A DNA stretch of 15,872 nt from an uncultured Megasphaera sp. (GCA_900548635.1 URLP01000030.1:1-15872), one strand, 5' to 3'; positions 1 through 6,899 are shown, numbered from the stretch's first letter. A program made the numbers and translations. Notes: generated by a model not told the origin, from the letters alone.

Positions 1-29
1 CCCGTAGGGGCTTCCGCGTGGGAAGCCCG
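1..29. repeat. Hairpin repeat, copy 1
   Basis: This 29-bp unit is identical to the one at 92-120. It contains a perfect inverted repeat, GGGCTTCC (8-15) and GGAAGCCC (21-28), around a 5-nt loop GCGTG. The unit begins CCCGTAGGGGC. It may continue to the left of the window. It resembles the short dispersed hairpin repeats (REP-like) found between genes in many bacteria. No T-tract follows on either strand, so it is not a typical intrinsic terminator. Confidence 0.7.
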
Positions 30-41
30 AGCATATGGCCA

Positions 42-71
42 TTTCCACGCATCGCAAACAGGCGATGGAAA
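42..71. repeat. Inverted repeat between the two hairpin units
   Basis: Between the two 29-bp copies lies a second hairpin. CATCGC (50-55) pairs with GCGATG (62-67) around the loop AAACAG, and TTTC (42-45) can pair with GAAA (68-71), leaving a short bulge. The two GC hairpins plus this inner hairpin could together form one composite intergenic element. No protein or tRNA-like feature is visible here. Confidence 0.45.
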
Positions 72-91
72 ATATTCGTTTGTGCGAGCAA

Positions 92-120
92 CCCGTAGGG
101 GCTTCCGCGTGGGAAGCCCG
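92..120. repeat. Hairpin repeat, copy 2
   Basis: This is an exact second copy of the 29-bp unit at 1-29, starting 91 bp later. Its stem arms are 99-106 and 112-119 and its loop is 107-111. It sits about 90 bp beyond the stop codon of the leftward moeA gene, so its transcript would place a GC-rich hairpin in the moeA 3' region. That could protect the mRNA end, which is an inference. The 62-bp gap between copies and the presence of only two copies argue against a CRISPR array. Confidence 0.75.
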
Positions 121-209
121 CGTGAATCGTGGGGATAGATTGGTCGGTACTGGTGTGGGTTTTCTGCGAATCCTGTGTATAGCCGGAAGTTATGACGAAG
201 GACCTACGA
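121..209. other. Non-coding stretch downstream of moeA
   Basis: Nothing recognisable is seen between the second hairpin repeat and the moeA stop codon. There is no convincing intrinsic terminator for the leftward transcript. An open reading frame crossing this stretch on the plus strand (35-250) has no ribosome binding site and encodes low-complexity translation of the repeats. Confidence 0.5.
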
Positions 210-1424
210 TTATTCCAGTAACAGCGCTTCTACCGTGGCGCCGGCCGTGAGGGGCGGCGTTCCTTTTTTTATGTATGCCAAGGCATTGGTATGGGCGAGG
301 CCAAGCAGGGCGCTGGACGTCAAGGTCGTATTGGGTGTAAAGATGGGTTGGCCCTGTTCGTAGGTCAGGCGGCCCTGGACGAAGCGGTCGACGGGATTTT
401 CTTTGTGGATCGCGTCGCCCAGGCGGCAGGTAATTCGGGGAAATTCGCAGGCCCTTTCGCCATTGAGGCGGCGCAGGATGGGTACGGCCAATAGGTGGAA
501 GGCGTTGAACGAGGCCGACGGATTGCCGGACAGGCCGAGGATGAGTATCCTATGGACATTATCGTCGATGACGCCGCCGTAAGAGGCCGAGCCGGGCCGC
601 ATGGTGATGCGGTTGTAAAGCTGGACGGCACCGAGGTCTTGGTAAATCTGGGGCATCGTGTCATAGAGACCGACGGAAACGCCGCCAGTGCTGACGATGA
701 GATCCTTGCCCTGAGCCAGGCGGCGGACGGCAGCTATTTCATCGGCCAGATCATCCGGGCCGTCGGATACGTGATAGAAGGTGACGGCTGCGCCGTACTG
801 TTCCAGTAAAGACCGGAAAAGATAGGCATTGGAGTTGTAAATCTGGCCGTCGTGCCGCACTTCTCCGGGCATGACCAGTTCCCTGCCGGAGGTCAGGAAG
901 AGGACCTCTGGTTTGGCATAGACGGGAAGCCGGTCATTTCCCAGGCCCACGGCGACGGACAGGGCGCCGGCTGTGAGCTTGGTCCCAGCCGGGATGATGA
1001 TGGCGCCGGGCTTACATTCTTCGCCTACAGGGATGATGTTGCTGCCGGGTTTTATGGTTTCTGTCACTTCTATACGGGTCCCGCGGCGATCGACGTATTC
1101 CTGGGGGATGACCGTATCGCAGTCGCCGGGGACGGCGCAGCCCGTCATGAGGCGTACAGCCTGTCCGGCGGCGACGGGGCCTTCGTAGACGATGCCGGCG
1201 CCGATAGTGGCCACGACTTCATAGGTGGTTCCTTCATGACTATGGATGGCGTAGCCGTCGAAAGGCGATTTGCGGTACGGCGGATAGGCATGGGCCGCCG
1301 TAATGTCCCGGGCTGTGATGCGGCCCAGGGCCTGGTCCGGTGTAACGTATTCGATTTTCGCTTTATAGGAAGGCAAGGCGCCGTCGAGACGGCGCCTTGC
1401 TTCGGTAATCGTAACGATTTCCAT
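210..1424 (-). CDS. moeA: Molybdopterin molybdenumtransferase MoeA
   Basis: The gene encodes 404 residues, the usual length for MoeA, which inserts molybdate into adenylylated molybdopterin in the cytoplasm. The N-terminal part has the family signature YPPYRKSPFDGYAI around residues 47-60. The central molybdopterin-binding domain shows LIVSTGGVSVGLYDTMPQ near residue 245 and GLSGNPSASFNAF near residue 300. A C-terminal MoeA domain (RFVQGRL...) follows, so all domains are present. The ATG at 1424 is only 2 bp from the stop of the upstream ferredoxin gene, and AAAGGAAAG lies just before it, so the two are probably co-translated. It is the third gene after fdhF, which suggests that it supplies Mo cofactor to that enzyme. 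A second, shorter MoeA-like protein is encoded at 5880-6899. I am confident of the family; specificity for one cofactor branch is inference. Confidence 0.95.
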   Translation of the reverse strand: MEIVTITEARRRLDGALPSYKAKIEYVTPDQALGRITARDITAAHAYPPYRKSPFDGYAIHSHEGTTYEVVATIGAGIVYEGPVAAGQAVRLMTGCAVPGDCDTVIPQEYVDRRGTRIEVTETIKPGSNIIPVGEECKPGAIIIPAGTKLTAGALSVAVGLGNDRLPVYAKPEVLFLTSGRELVMPGEVRHDGQIYNSNAYLFRSLLEQYGAAVTFYHVSDGPDDLADEIAAVRRLAQGKDLIVSTGGVSVGLYDTMPQIYQDLGAVQLYNRITMRPGSASYGGVIDDNVHRILILGLSGNPSASFNAFHLLAVPILRRLNGERACEFPRITCRLGDAIHKENPVDRFVQGRLTYEQGQPIFTPNTTLTSSALLGLAHTNALAYIKKGTPPLTAGATVEALLLE

Positions 1425-1426
1425 GG

Positions 1427-1987
1427 TTATGGCTTTCCTTTTTTCAATGCTTTTTCATAAGCTGCCTGCGTTTTGGCGGCTTCTTTTTGTGCCTTCAATT
1501 TAGCCCGCTGGGCAGCGACGACAGCCGGGTCGAAGAGACTCAGGGCTTCCGTCGGGCAGGCGGGGATGCAGGCCGGTTCTCCCGTTTCTGTGTTGGCGCA
1601 GAGGTCGCATTTATAAGCGACGATGCGGAAGGGGCGGCCTTTGGTGTCACCGTGGTAGATCTTGGTCATGTTGATGGCCTGGAAGGGGCAGGCACGGGAA
1701 CATTTCCCGCAGCCCCGGCAGGCATCTTCGTCGATGACGACCGAGTCCGGCCCCAGGGAGATGCAATGGAAGGGGCAGGCTTCCATGCAGCGCGGCTTCG
1801 GGCATTGCTGGCACTGGACGGCTTTGGTGACCTTCGACGTGTAAACGACATGGACCCGCGGTGTGAAGTCGAAGCTCTTCGGCTTGAGGGCGAACAGGGC
1901 CTTGCCCGTATGGCTGGCCACACAGGCGGCCATGCAGGTCTTGCAGCCGATGCAGAGTTCCGGGTCTGTCTTGACGTGTTTAAACAT
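1427..1987 (-). CDS. hydN: HydN/HycB-like ferredoxin with four 4Fe-4S motifs
   Basis: This 186-residue electron-transfer protein has four cysteine groups fit for four [4Fe-4S] clusters: C12/C15/C18/C22, C59/C62/C67/C71, C90/C93/C96/C100 and C127/C130/C140/C144. The pattern is that of HydN/HycB and DMSO reductase B-subunit proteins, which carry electrons between a molybdenum enzyme and a partner. No signal peptide or membrane segment is seen, so it is cytoplasmic. A lysine/alanine-rich tail (about residues 158-186) is probably a helix. Its strong Shine-Dalgarno AAAGGAGGTG is formed by the last codons of fdhF, 3 bp upstream, which indicates coupled translation. It is therefore the likely electron partner of FdhF. 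No hydrogenase gene is in the window, so whether electrons go to H2, ferredoxin or NAD(P) is unknown. The exact subfamily name is less certain than the fold. Confidence 0.88.
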   Translation of the reverse strand: MFKHVKTDPELCIGCKTCMAACVASHTGKALFALKPKSFDFTPRVHVVYTSKVTKAVQCQQCPKPRCMEACPFHCISLGPDSVVIDEDACRGCGKCSRACPFQAINMTKIYHGDTKGRPFRIVAYKCDLCANTETGEPACIPACPTEALSLFDPAVVAAQRAKLKAQKEAAKTQAAYEKALKKGKP

Positions 1988-1990
1988 CGT

Positions 1991-4183
1991 TTACACCTCC
2001 TTTACTTCAATGCCCATGCGGGCGCGGATGGCGGCGTATTGCGCTTTTACATCGCGTTCGGCCTGTTTCTGGTCGTCGATGTTTTCGACGCGGCAGGCAC
2101 AGTATTTAAATTCCGGCGTATGGCTCTTCGGGTCCAGGGCTGCTGACGTCAGTTCATTGCAAGCGCCGATCCACCACTGGTAGGTCATATACGTAGCCCC
2201 CTTGGATACGCGGTCTGTTTCCTGACAGCGCGTGATGGTATGGCCCCGCTTGGAGACGACGCGGACCAGGTCGCCGTTGGCGATGCCCAGTTCCTGGCAG
2301 TCTTCCGGGTTCATCTGGATGTAGCCCGGTTCATCGGCCAAATCGGCCAGGAGGCGGCAGTTGCCGGTCATGGTACGGACGGAGTAGTGGCCGACTTCGC
2401 GGACTGTCGACAGGGACAGGGGGTATTCGGGACTTTCCAGCTCTTTAGCCGGGGTCCAGGGATAGTAGTAGAAATGGCCTTTGCCGTCAGCCGTGGCGAA
2501 CTGGGCGCCTTCGTGGAGATACTGCGTCCCCGTATCGTCCGGGCTGTCTTCCGTACAGGGCCACTGGACGCCGTGGTTCTCGACCATTTTTTCATAGCTG
2601 GCGCCGGCGAATTTCGGGCACAGGGAGCGCATTTCATCCCAAATCTGTTCGGTGTTGTCATAGTGCATGGGATAGCCCATGGCCGTTGCCATGAGGCAGA
2701 GGATTTCCCAGTCCGTCTTGCAGCCCGGCTGAGGTTCGATGAGCTTGCGGACGCGCTGGAAGCGGCGGTCGCAGGCCGTGTATACGCCGTTGTGTTCGCC
2801 CCAGGCCGTGGCCGGGAAAACGACGTCGGCATATTCGCAGGTCTTGTTGAAGAAGATATCCTGGACGATGACCAGGTCGATGGCCGACAAGGTGCGGCGG
2901 ATTTCCGGCAGGTCCGGGTCGGACTGGGCCGGGTCTTCGCCGATGATGTAATAGGCATGGATCCGTTTTTTCGGGTCCGGTTCGCGCAGGACTTTATCCG
3001 GTACGTAGGTCAAGGGCAGGCCGACGTGAGACGGCAGGGAGACGCCCCAGGCCTTTTCAAACTTATGGCGGACTTCATCATCGGTGACGTCTTGGTAGCC
3101 GGGATACTTGTTGGGCAGGACCCCCATATCACACGTTCCCTGGACGTTGTTCTGGCCGCGGACCGGGCCGACGCCGGTGGCGTAATGACCGTAGTTGCCG
3201 GTCATGAGGCTCAGGTTGGAGCAGGCGATGACACATTCGACGCCTTGTGAGAACTGGGTGATGCCCATGCCCCAGAGGGTCATGGTGTGCTTGGACGAGG
3301 CGAACAGGCGCGCAGCCCGGCGGATGTCGCCGGGGTCGAGATGGGTTGCCGCAGCGACGGCTTCCGGAGCGTATTTTTCCTGGGCCACTTCTTTGGCATA
3401 GTCGGCAAAGCCTGTCGTATGCTTTTCGATGAAATCGTGGTCGACCAGGTCTTCCGTGACGATGACATGGGCCATGGCGTTGAGGAAGAGCATGTTCGTG
3501 CCGCCCTTGATAGGCAGATAAATGGTGGCGATGCGCCCTGTTTCTGTCAGGCGCGGATCGACACAGATGATCTTGCAGCCCTTCTTCTTGGCCCGGACGA
3601 TATGGCGGGCGACGAGGGGATGCGAGACCGGCGCGTTATAGCCGATATCGAAAATGACTTCTGCATCTTCGAGTTCGGGAACGCTGAAAGACATAGCACC
3701 TTCACCGACGGACTCACCGAGTCCGGTAACCGATGGAGCGTGTCAAATGCGGGCGCAGTGGTCGACATTGTTCGTGCCGACGACGGCGCGCATGAATTTC
3801 TGGGTAATATAGGCGGCCTCATTGCCGGGACCGCGGGCCGAACCGGCGCCCATGACGGCATCCGGGCCGTATTCCTTGATGATTGCCTTGAGGCGGGTCG
3901 CAGCGTATTCGATGGCTTCCTGCCAGGATACTTCGACGAGGGGCGTGCCCTTGCCGTTTTTGCGGATCATCGGTTTACGGATCCGCTTAGTCAGAATCTG
4001 AGGGTCGTTCAGGTAGTCCCAGCCGTACAGCCCTTTCAGGCAGAGACGGCCTTCGTTGTTGACACCGCGCGGCGAGCCTTTGGCTTCGATGACCCGGTTC
4101 TCTTCCGTGTCGACCGTGCAGGTGATGACGCAGCCTGTGCCACAGTAGGGACAGACGGTGTCTATTTTTTTATAGGCACACAT
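1991..4183 (-). CDS. fdhF: Formate dehydrogenase H-type, selenocysteine-containing
   Basis: The enzyme oxidises formate to CO2, or runs in reverse, at a molybdenum bis-MGD centre in the cytoplasm. The frame is open from ATG 4183 to the TAA at 1993-1991 except for one in-frame TGA at 3745-3743, giving 730 residues with Sec147 against about 715 in E. coli FdhF. Residues C11, C14, C18 and C48 match the single [4Fe-4S] site and K50 the electron-relay lysine. The active site reads DHCARI-Sec-HAPSVTGL, with Sec followed by the catalytic His. Further motifs are VRGQNNVQGTCDMG, STREVGHYS-type (STVREVGHYS) and MTYQWWIGACNE. The start has GAGGTG 6 bp upstream. Read as two genes, the fragments (146 and 567 residues) would each lack half the active site. 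An inverted repeat overlaps the candidate promoter at 4220. Confidence is high for function and for Sec, which depends on selC/selB elsewhere. Confidence 0.95.
3709..3745 (-). promoter_or_regulatory. Candidate bacterial SECIS after the fdhF UGA
   Basis: The RNA just 3' of the UGA codon can fold in two ways. ACCG (3727-3724) and CGGU (3719-3716) pair around GACU, starting exactly 15 nt after the UGA, the same spacing as in E. coli fdhF. Alternatively CGGACUC (3725-3719) and GAGUCCG (3715-3709) form seven perfect pairs around a GGU loop, 24 nt after the UGA. A loop with an early G at this distance is what SelB-type SECIS elements need. Which fold is real cannot be decided by eye. Confidence 0.7.
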
Positions 4184-4219
4184 AGTAACACCTCACTTAA
4201 AAATAAACTGGAGATTTTT

Positions 4220-4243
4220 AGTATACCACGGATAAGATATACT
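4220..4243 (-). promoter_or_regulatory. Candidate fdhF promoter with 24-bp inverted repeat
   Basis: On the minus strand TATACT (complement of 4220-4225) is a good -10 hexamer about 37 bp before the fdhF start; the matching -35 (about 4243-4248) is weak. AGTATA (4220-4225) and TATACT (4238-4243) form a perfect inverted repeat with a 12-bp centre that overlaps this -10. A weak -35 with an overlapping palindrome fits regulation by a bound protein. The 24-bp span equals that of the ModE-like site at 5454-5477, but the half-site bases differ, so the regulator is unknown. Confidence 0.4.
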
Positions 4244-4303
4244 TTACTAGTCTCAGTGTAGGACTTCTTTTGTGGAGGTGCAAGGGAAAAAAGAACAAAA
4301 CGA

Positions 4304-5332
4304 TTATATCGCCGACGAACGGTAGCCCGTGAGGAATAAGATGTCATCGACCAGTGTCCCGGTGTCGGCCTGAGTCACGTCGATCCGCGGGAATGGTCCG
4401 TGGCTGCGGCTTTCGACGAGGACCAGGTCGGCCAGCTGCTGCTGGGACAGGGCGAGGATATAGTCTTCTTTCGACAGGCCTTCGGGGACATCGGCCGGGC
4501 CGCAGAGACAGACCGAGACGGCGCCGGCTTTTTGGGCCCGGTCCGTGTCGGACCCAATCTTTTGGCGGGTGACGATATGGTGGGTGCTCTTGATATAGGC
4601 GACCTGGTAGCCGCGCCGCGTCAATTCAGCAATGGCTGCCGTGGCGGCTGTCGTCTTGCCGTCGCCGGAGTCCGGGGCTGTCAGGGTGACGACCGGGACT
4701 TGGCGGCAACTGTTGGCATCGCGCCCTTTGGCGGCTTCATAAGCTTCGGGCGTATTGATGTTGAGGTATAAGGCTGGCCGGAAGGATTCATCCACGTAGG
4801 CTGCCGGCACGGCCTGGTAGAGGCGGCGTAAGCGGTATTCGCCCTTTTGCAGATAGTCCGCGACGGCCGGCAGGAGCTGGCGGCTGTATAAGGCGGCCAA
4901 GGGCTGGTCCTGCTTGTTTTCGGTTCTGGGAATGACAGCCAGCAGGTCAGGCTGGTGCCGCAGTAACTTGACCAGGTCCGGGACGGGGGCAAAGTTGTAA
5001 AAGGGAAGATCGACAGAGAGGACCAGGTAGAACTCGCTGGTACCACTGTGCAAAGCGGCTTCCAGTCCGCCTAAGGGGCCGCAGCCGGGATAACTGTCCG
5101 CGACGAGATGGACCGTGCGGACTAATTTCGCAGGCAGCTCATGCGGTGTATAAGGCCGATTGATGGCGATGATGCGTTCTGAAAAAGGATAGGCCTGGCT
5201 GCGCAGGAGCAGGTCTGTCAGCAAATCCGTGTCATGCCAGGGAAGGCCTGCCTTATCGCGGCCCATCCGGGTGCTGAGGCCGCCAGCCAGGACAATCAGG
5301 CCCAGTGACGGGGAACGACGTGTTTTTGACAT
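4304..5332 (-). CDS. mobAB: MobA-MobB fusion, Mo cofactor guanylyltransferase
   Basis: MobA attaches GMP to Mo-molybdopterin to give the MGD cofactor that FdhF needs; MobB is a GTP-binding helper. Both domains are in one 342-residue chain. The MobA part (about 1-200) has LIVLAGGLSTRMGRDK at residues 12-27, then PLGGLEAAL and LSVDLPF, typical of nucleotidyltransferases. The MobB part (about 210-342) has a P-loop-like APDSGDGKTT near residue 220, IKSTHH and GSDTDRAQKAGA, matching MobB motifs. The chosen ATG (5332) is 9 bp after AAAGGA and begins MSKTRRSP just before the first MobA strand; an upstream in-frame ATG at 5395 lies before the -10 element and is unlikely. It is divergent from modE across a ModE-like operator. 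The first P-loop glycine/alanine is replaced by proline, a small deviation. Confidence 0.92.
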   Translation of the reverse strand: MSKTRRSPSLGLIVLAGGLSTRMGRDKAGLPWHDTDLLTDLLLRSQAYPFSERIIAINRPYTPHELPAKLVRTVHLVADSYPGCGPLGGLEAALHSGTSEFYLVLSVDLPFYNFAPVPDLVKLLRHQPDLLAVIPRTENKQDQPLAALYSRQLLPAVADYLQKGEYRLRRLYQAVPAAYVDESFRPALYLNINTPEAYEAAKGRDANSCRQVPVVTLTAPDSGDGKTTAATAAIAELTRRGYQVAYIKSTHHIVTRQKIGSDTDRAQKAGAVSVCLCGPADVPEGLSKEDYILALSQQQLADLVLVESRSHGPFPRIDVTQADTGTLVDDILFLTGYRSSAI

Positions 5333-5362
5333 CCTATCACATCCTTTACACATAATAAGTAC

Positions 5363-5368
5363 ATTATA
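5363..5368 (-). promoter_or_regulatory. Candidate -10 of the mobAB promoter
   Basis: The minus strand reads TATAAT here, a consensus -10, about 31 bp before the mobAB start codon. No good -35 is found 16-18 bp upstream (the sequence is ATATCC), so the promoter may be weak or activator-dependent. Confidence 0.4.
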
Positions 5369-5432
5369 ACATGATGAGTACTGACGGATATACAATTACA
5401 AAAAAAGTATGGCCAGCTAACAAATTTTCATG

Positions 5433-5438
5433 TATAAT
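5433..5438 (+). promoter_or_regulatory. Candidate -10 of the modE operon promoter
   Basis: TATAAT sits about 58 bp before the modE start codon, so transcription would begin near 5445, just before the palindrome at 5454-5477. The expected -35 region (near 5409-5415) is poor. This would drive the long mod/moa/xdh operon. Confidence 0.5.
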
Positions 5439-5453
5439 AAGTTTAAGTACAAT

Positions 5454-5477
5454 CGTTATTTTCAGATACGAATAACG
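5454..5477. promoter_or_regulatory. ModE-like operator palindrome
   Basis: CGTTATT (5454-5460) and AATAACG (5471-5477) are perfect inverted repeats separated by 10 bp, 24 bp in all. From memory, the E. coli modABCD operator has the same 24-bp span with outer halves beginning CGTTAT and ending ATAACG. The site lies between the -10 at 5433 and the Shine-Dalgarno at 5482, directly in front of a modE-like gene. A protein bound here would block the operon, which suggests autoregulation by molybdate. Confidence 0.7.
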
Positions 5478-5495
5478 CTTGAAGGAGGTGGGGTT

Positions 5496-5873
5496 ATGGC
5501 CAAAGAGAAGCTGCACTGCAAGGTGACGCTGTGTCTCCTGGGGGATAAGCGGGCTTTTGGCCCCGGCGTGGCAGAACTGCTGGACGGTGTCCGCCGTCAC
5601 GGTTCCCTGCAGGGGGCAGCCCGGGAAATGGCGATGTCGTACTCCAAGGCCTGGACGATCATGCGTAATGCCGAGGCCATCTGGGGATTTCCCCTCATCC
5701 GCCGTTATGTCGGCGGCAAAGACGGCGGCCGGTCGGTCCTGACTCGGCAGGCTGAGATCATCCTGGCCCGGTATGAACAGATGGATGAAGCCCTGCACGC
5801 CATGGCAGACCGTCAGTTCCAGCAGTGGTTCAATGACGATGAACTGCAGAAATTACAAACAATGGAAGGATAG
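5496..5873 (+). CDS. modE: ModE-type molybdate-responsive regulator, DNA-binding domain only
   Basis: This 125-residue protein matches the N-terminal winged helix-turn-helix domain of ModE: GSLQGAAREMAMSYSKAWTI (about 36-55), then RNAEAIWGFPLIRR and GGKDGGRSVLT (about 57-83), which form the recognition helix and wing. E. coli ModE is about twice as long because it carries two molybdate-binding Mop domains; these are absent here, so either this protein senses Mo indirectly or a separate Mop protein exists. The ATG at 5496 has a strong GAAGGAGGTG 5 bp upstream; an in-frame ATG at 5430 overlaps the -10 and lies upstream of the operator, so it is rejected. It is the first gene of the plus-strand operon, 6 bp from the next gene. 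A role in Mo-dependent control of this operon and of divergent mobAB is inferred from the palindrome. Confidence 0.88.
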   Translation: MAKEKLHCKVTLCLLGDKRAFGPGVAELLDGVRRHGSLQGAAREMAMSYSKAWTIMRNAEAIWGFPLIRRYVGGKDGGRSVLTRQAEIILARYEQMDEALHAMADRQFQQWFNDDELQKLQTMEG

Positions 5874-5879
5874 ATAGTT

Positions 5880-6899
5880 ATGAAAATGATGAAAACCGAA
5901 GAGGCTGTCGGCCATGTCCTCTGCCACGATATTACCCAGATTATCCGCGGCGTCACGAAGGGACCGGTTTTTCGTAAAGGCCACGTGATCACAGAGGCCG
6001 ATGTCCCTGTCCTCCTCTCCGTCGGCAAGGACCACGTTTACATCTGGGAAAAGGACGACACCATGTTTCATGAAGATGAAGCGGCGGCTGTCCTGCGCGA
6101 TATCTGCCTGGGGACGAATATGCATGCCAGTGAACCCAAGGAAGGGAAAATCGAACTCATCGCCGACTGCGACGGCGTCCTGACGATTCGCCGCCAGGGT
6201 CTGAAGGCCGTCAATTCTTTGGGAGAAATGATGATCGCCACCCGCCACGGCGGCTTCCCCGTCCATAAAGGCGACAAATTGGCCGGTACGCGCATCATCC
6301 CTCTGGTCATCAAGAAAGATAAGATGGCAGCGGCTCAGCAGGCTGCCGGAACAGCACCGCTCCTCGACGTCCATCCTTTCGGCCGGAAAAAAGTCGGCGT
6401 CGTGACGACGGGCAACGAAGTCTTCTACGGCCGTATCGAAGATACGTTTACGCCGGTCATTGAAAGCAAGCTGGCTGAATACGGGGCAGTGATGGAAATG
6501 CATACGACCCTGGCCGACAATCCGGCGGCGATTACCGCAGCCATCCGGGAAATGCTCGACAAGGGCATGGACATGGTCTTCTGTACGGGCGGTATGAGCG
6601 TCGACCCTGACGATCAGACGCCGCTGGCCATCAAGAATACGGGTGCCCGCATGATTTCCTACGGCGCACCGGTCCTGCCTGGGGCCATGTTCCTTCTGGC
6701 CTATACCGACGACGGCCGCCCCATCGTCGGCCTGCCGGGCTGCGTCATGTATGCGAAGCGGACGATTTTCGACCTCGTCCTGCCTTCAATGATTGCCGAC
6801 GTTCCCGTCTCTGCGGATGACCTGGCTAGTCTCGGTGAAGGTGGACTCTGCCTCAACTGTCCCGTCTGCACCTTTCCGAACTGCGGCTTTGGAAAGTAG
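5880..6899 (+). CDS. MoeA-like molybdopterin-binding protein with Cys-rich tail
   Basis: This 339-residue protein contains a MoCF-biosynthesis (MogA/MoeA) molybdopterin-binding domain. Visible motifs are VGVVTTGNEVFYG (about 184-196), VFCTGGMSVDPDD (about 237-249) and GLPGCVMYAKR (about 284-294). The N-terminal 100 residues only loosely resemble MoeA, and the C-terminal MoeA domain is missing. In its place is a tail with C324, C327, C330 and C335 (CLNCPVCTFPNC). Such a C-x2-C-x2-C-x4-C group could bind zinc or an Fe-S cluster, or handle sulfur; this is unproven. I recall related proteins next to molybdenum hydroxylase genes in anaerobic Firmicutes, usually named only molybdopterin-binding protein. 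It is 6 bp after modE and 8 bp before moaC. A plausible job is Mo insertion or hand-over for the hydroxylase branch, as a full MoeA is encoded with fdhF. Confidence 0.82.
   Translation: MKMMKTEEAVGHVLCHDITQIIRGVTKGPVFRKGHVITEADVPVLLSVGKDHVYIWEKDDTMFHEDEAAAVLRDICLGTNMHASEPKEGKIELIADCDGVLTIRRQGLKAVNSLGEMMIATRHGGFPVHKGDKLAGTRIIPLVIKKDKMAAAQQAAGTAPLLDVHPFGRKKVGVVTTGNEVFYGRIEDTFTPVIESKLAEYGAVMEMHTTLADNPAAITAAIREMLDKGMDMVFCTGGMSVDPDDQTPLAIKNTGARMISYGAPVLPGAMFLLAYTDDGRPIVGLPGCVMYAKRTIFDLVLPSMIADVPVSADDLASLGEGGLCLNCPVCTFPNCGFGK

Noticed and set aside
1..120. A CRISPR array formed by the two 29-bp repeats.
   Set aside because: There are only two copies, the 62-bp gap is too long for a spacer and has its own hairpin, and no cas gene is in the window.
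1991..3694. fdhF as two separate genes (146 and 567 residues).
   Set aside because: The frame is continuous through a TGA at the known Sec position, with homology on both sides and a hairpin downstream; the ATG at 3694 has no ribosome binding site.
210..4261. Long plus-strand open frames opposite moeA, the ferredoxin gene and fdhF (for example 852-1460, 1487-2146, 2240-3250, 3287-4261).
   Set aside because: They are antisense shadows of well-recognised genes in GC-rich codon-biased DNA, without ribosome binding sites or family motifs.
5430..5495. Upstream start of modE at 5430.
   Set aside because: This ATG overlaps the -10 and precedes the palindrome; the ATG at 5496 has a near-perfect Shine-Dalgarno and gives the normal ModE N-terminus.
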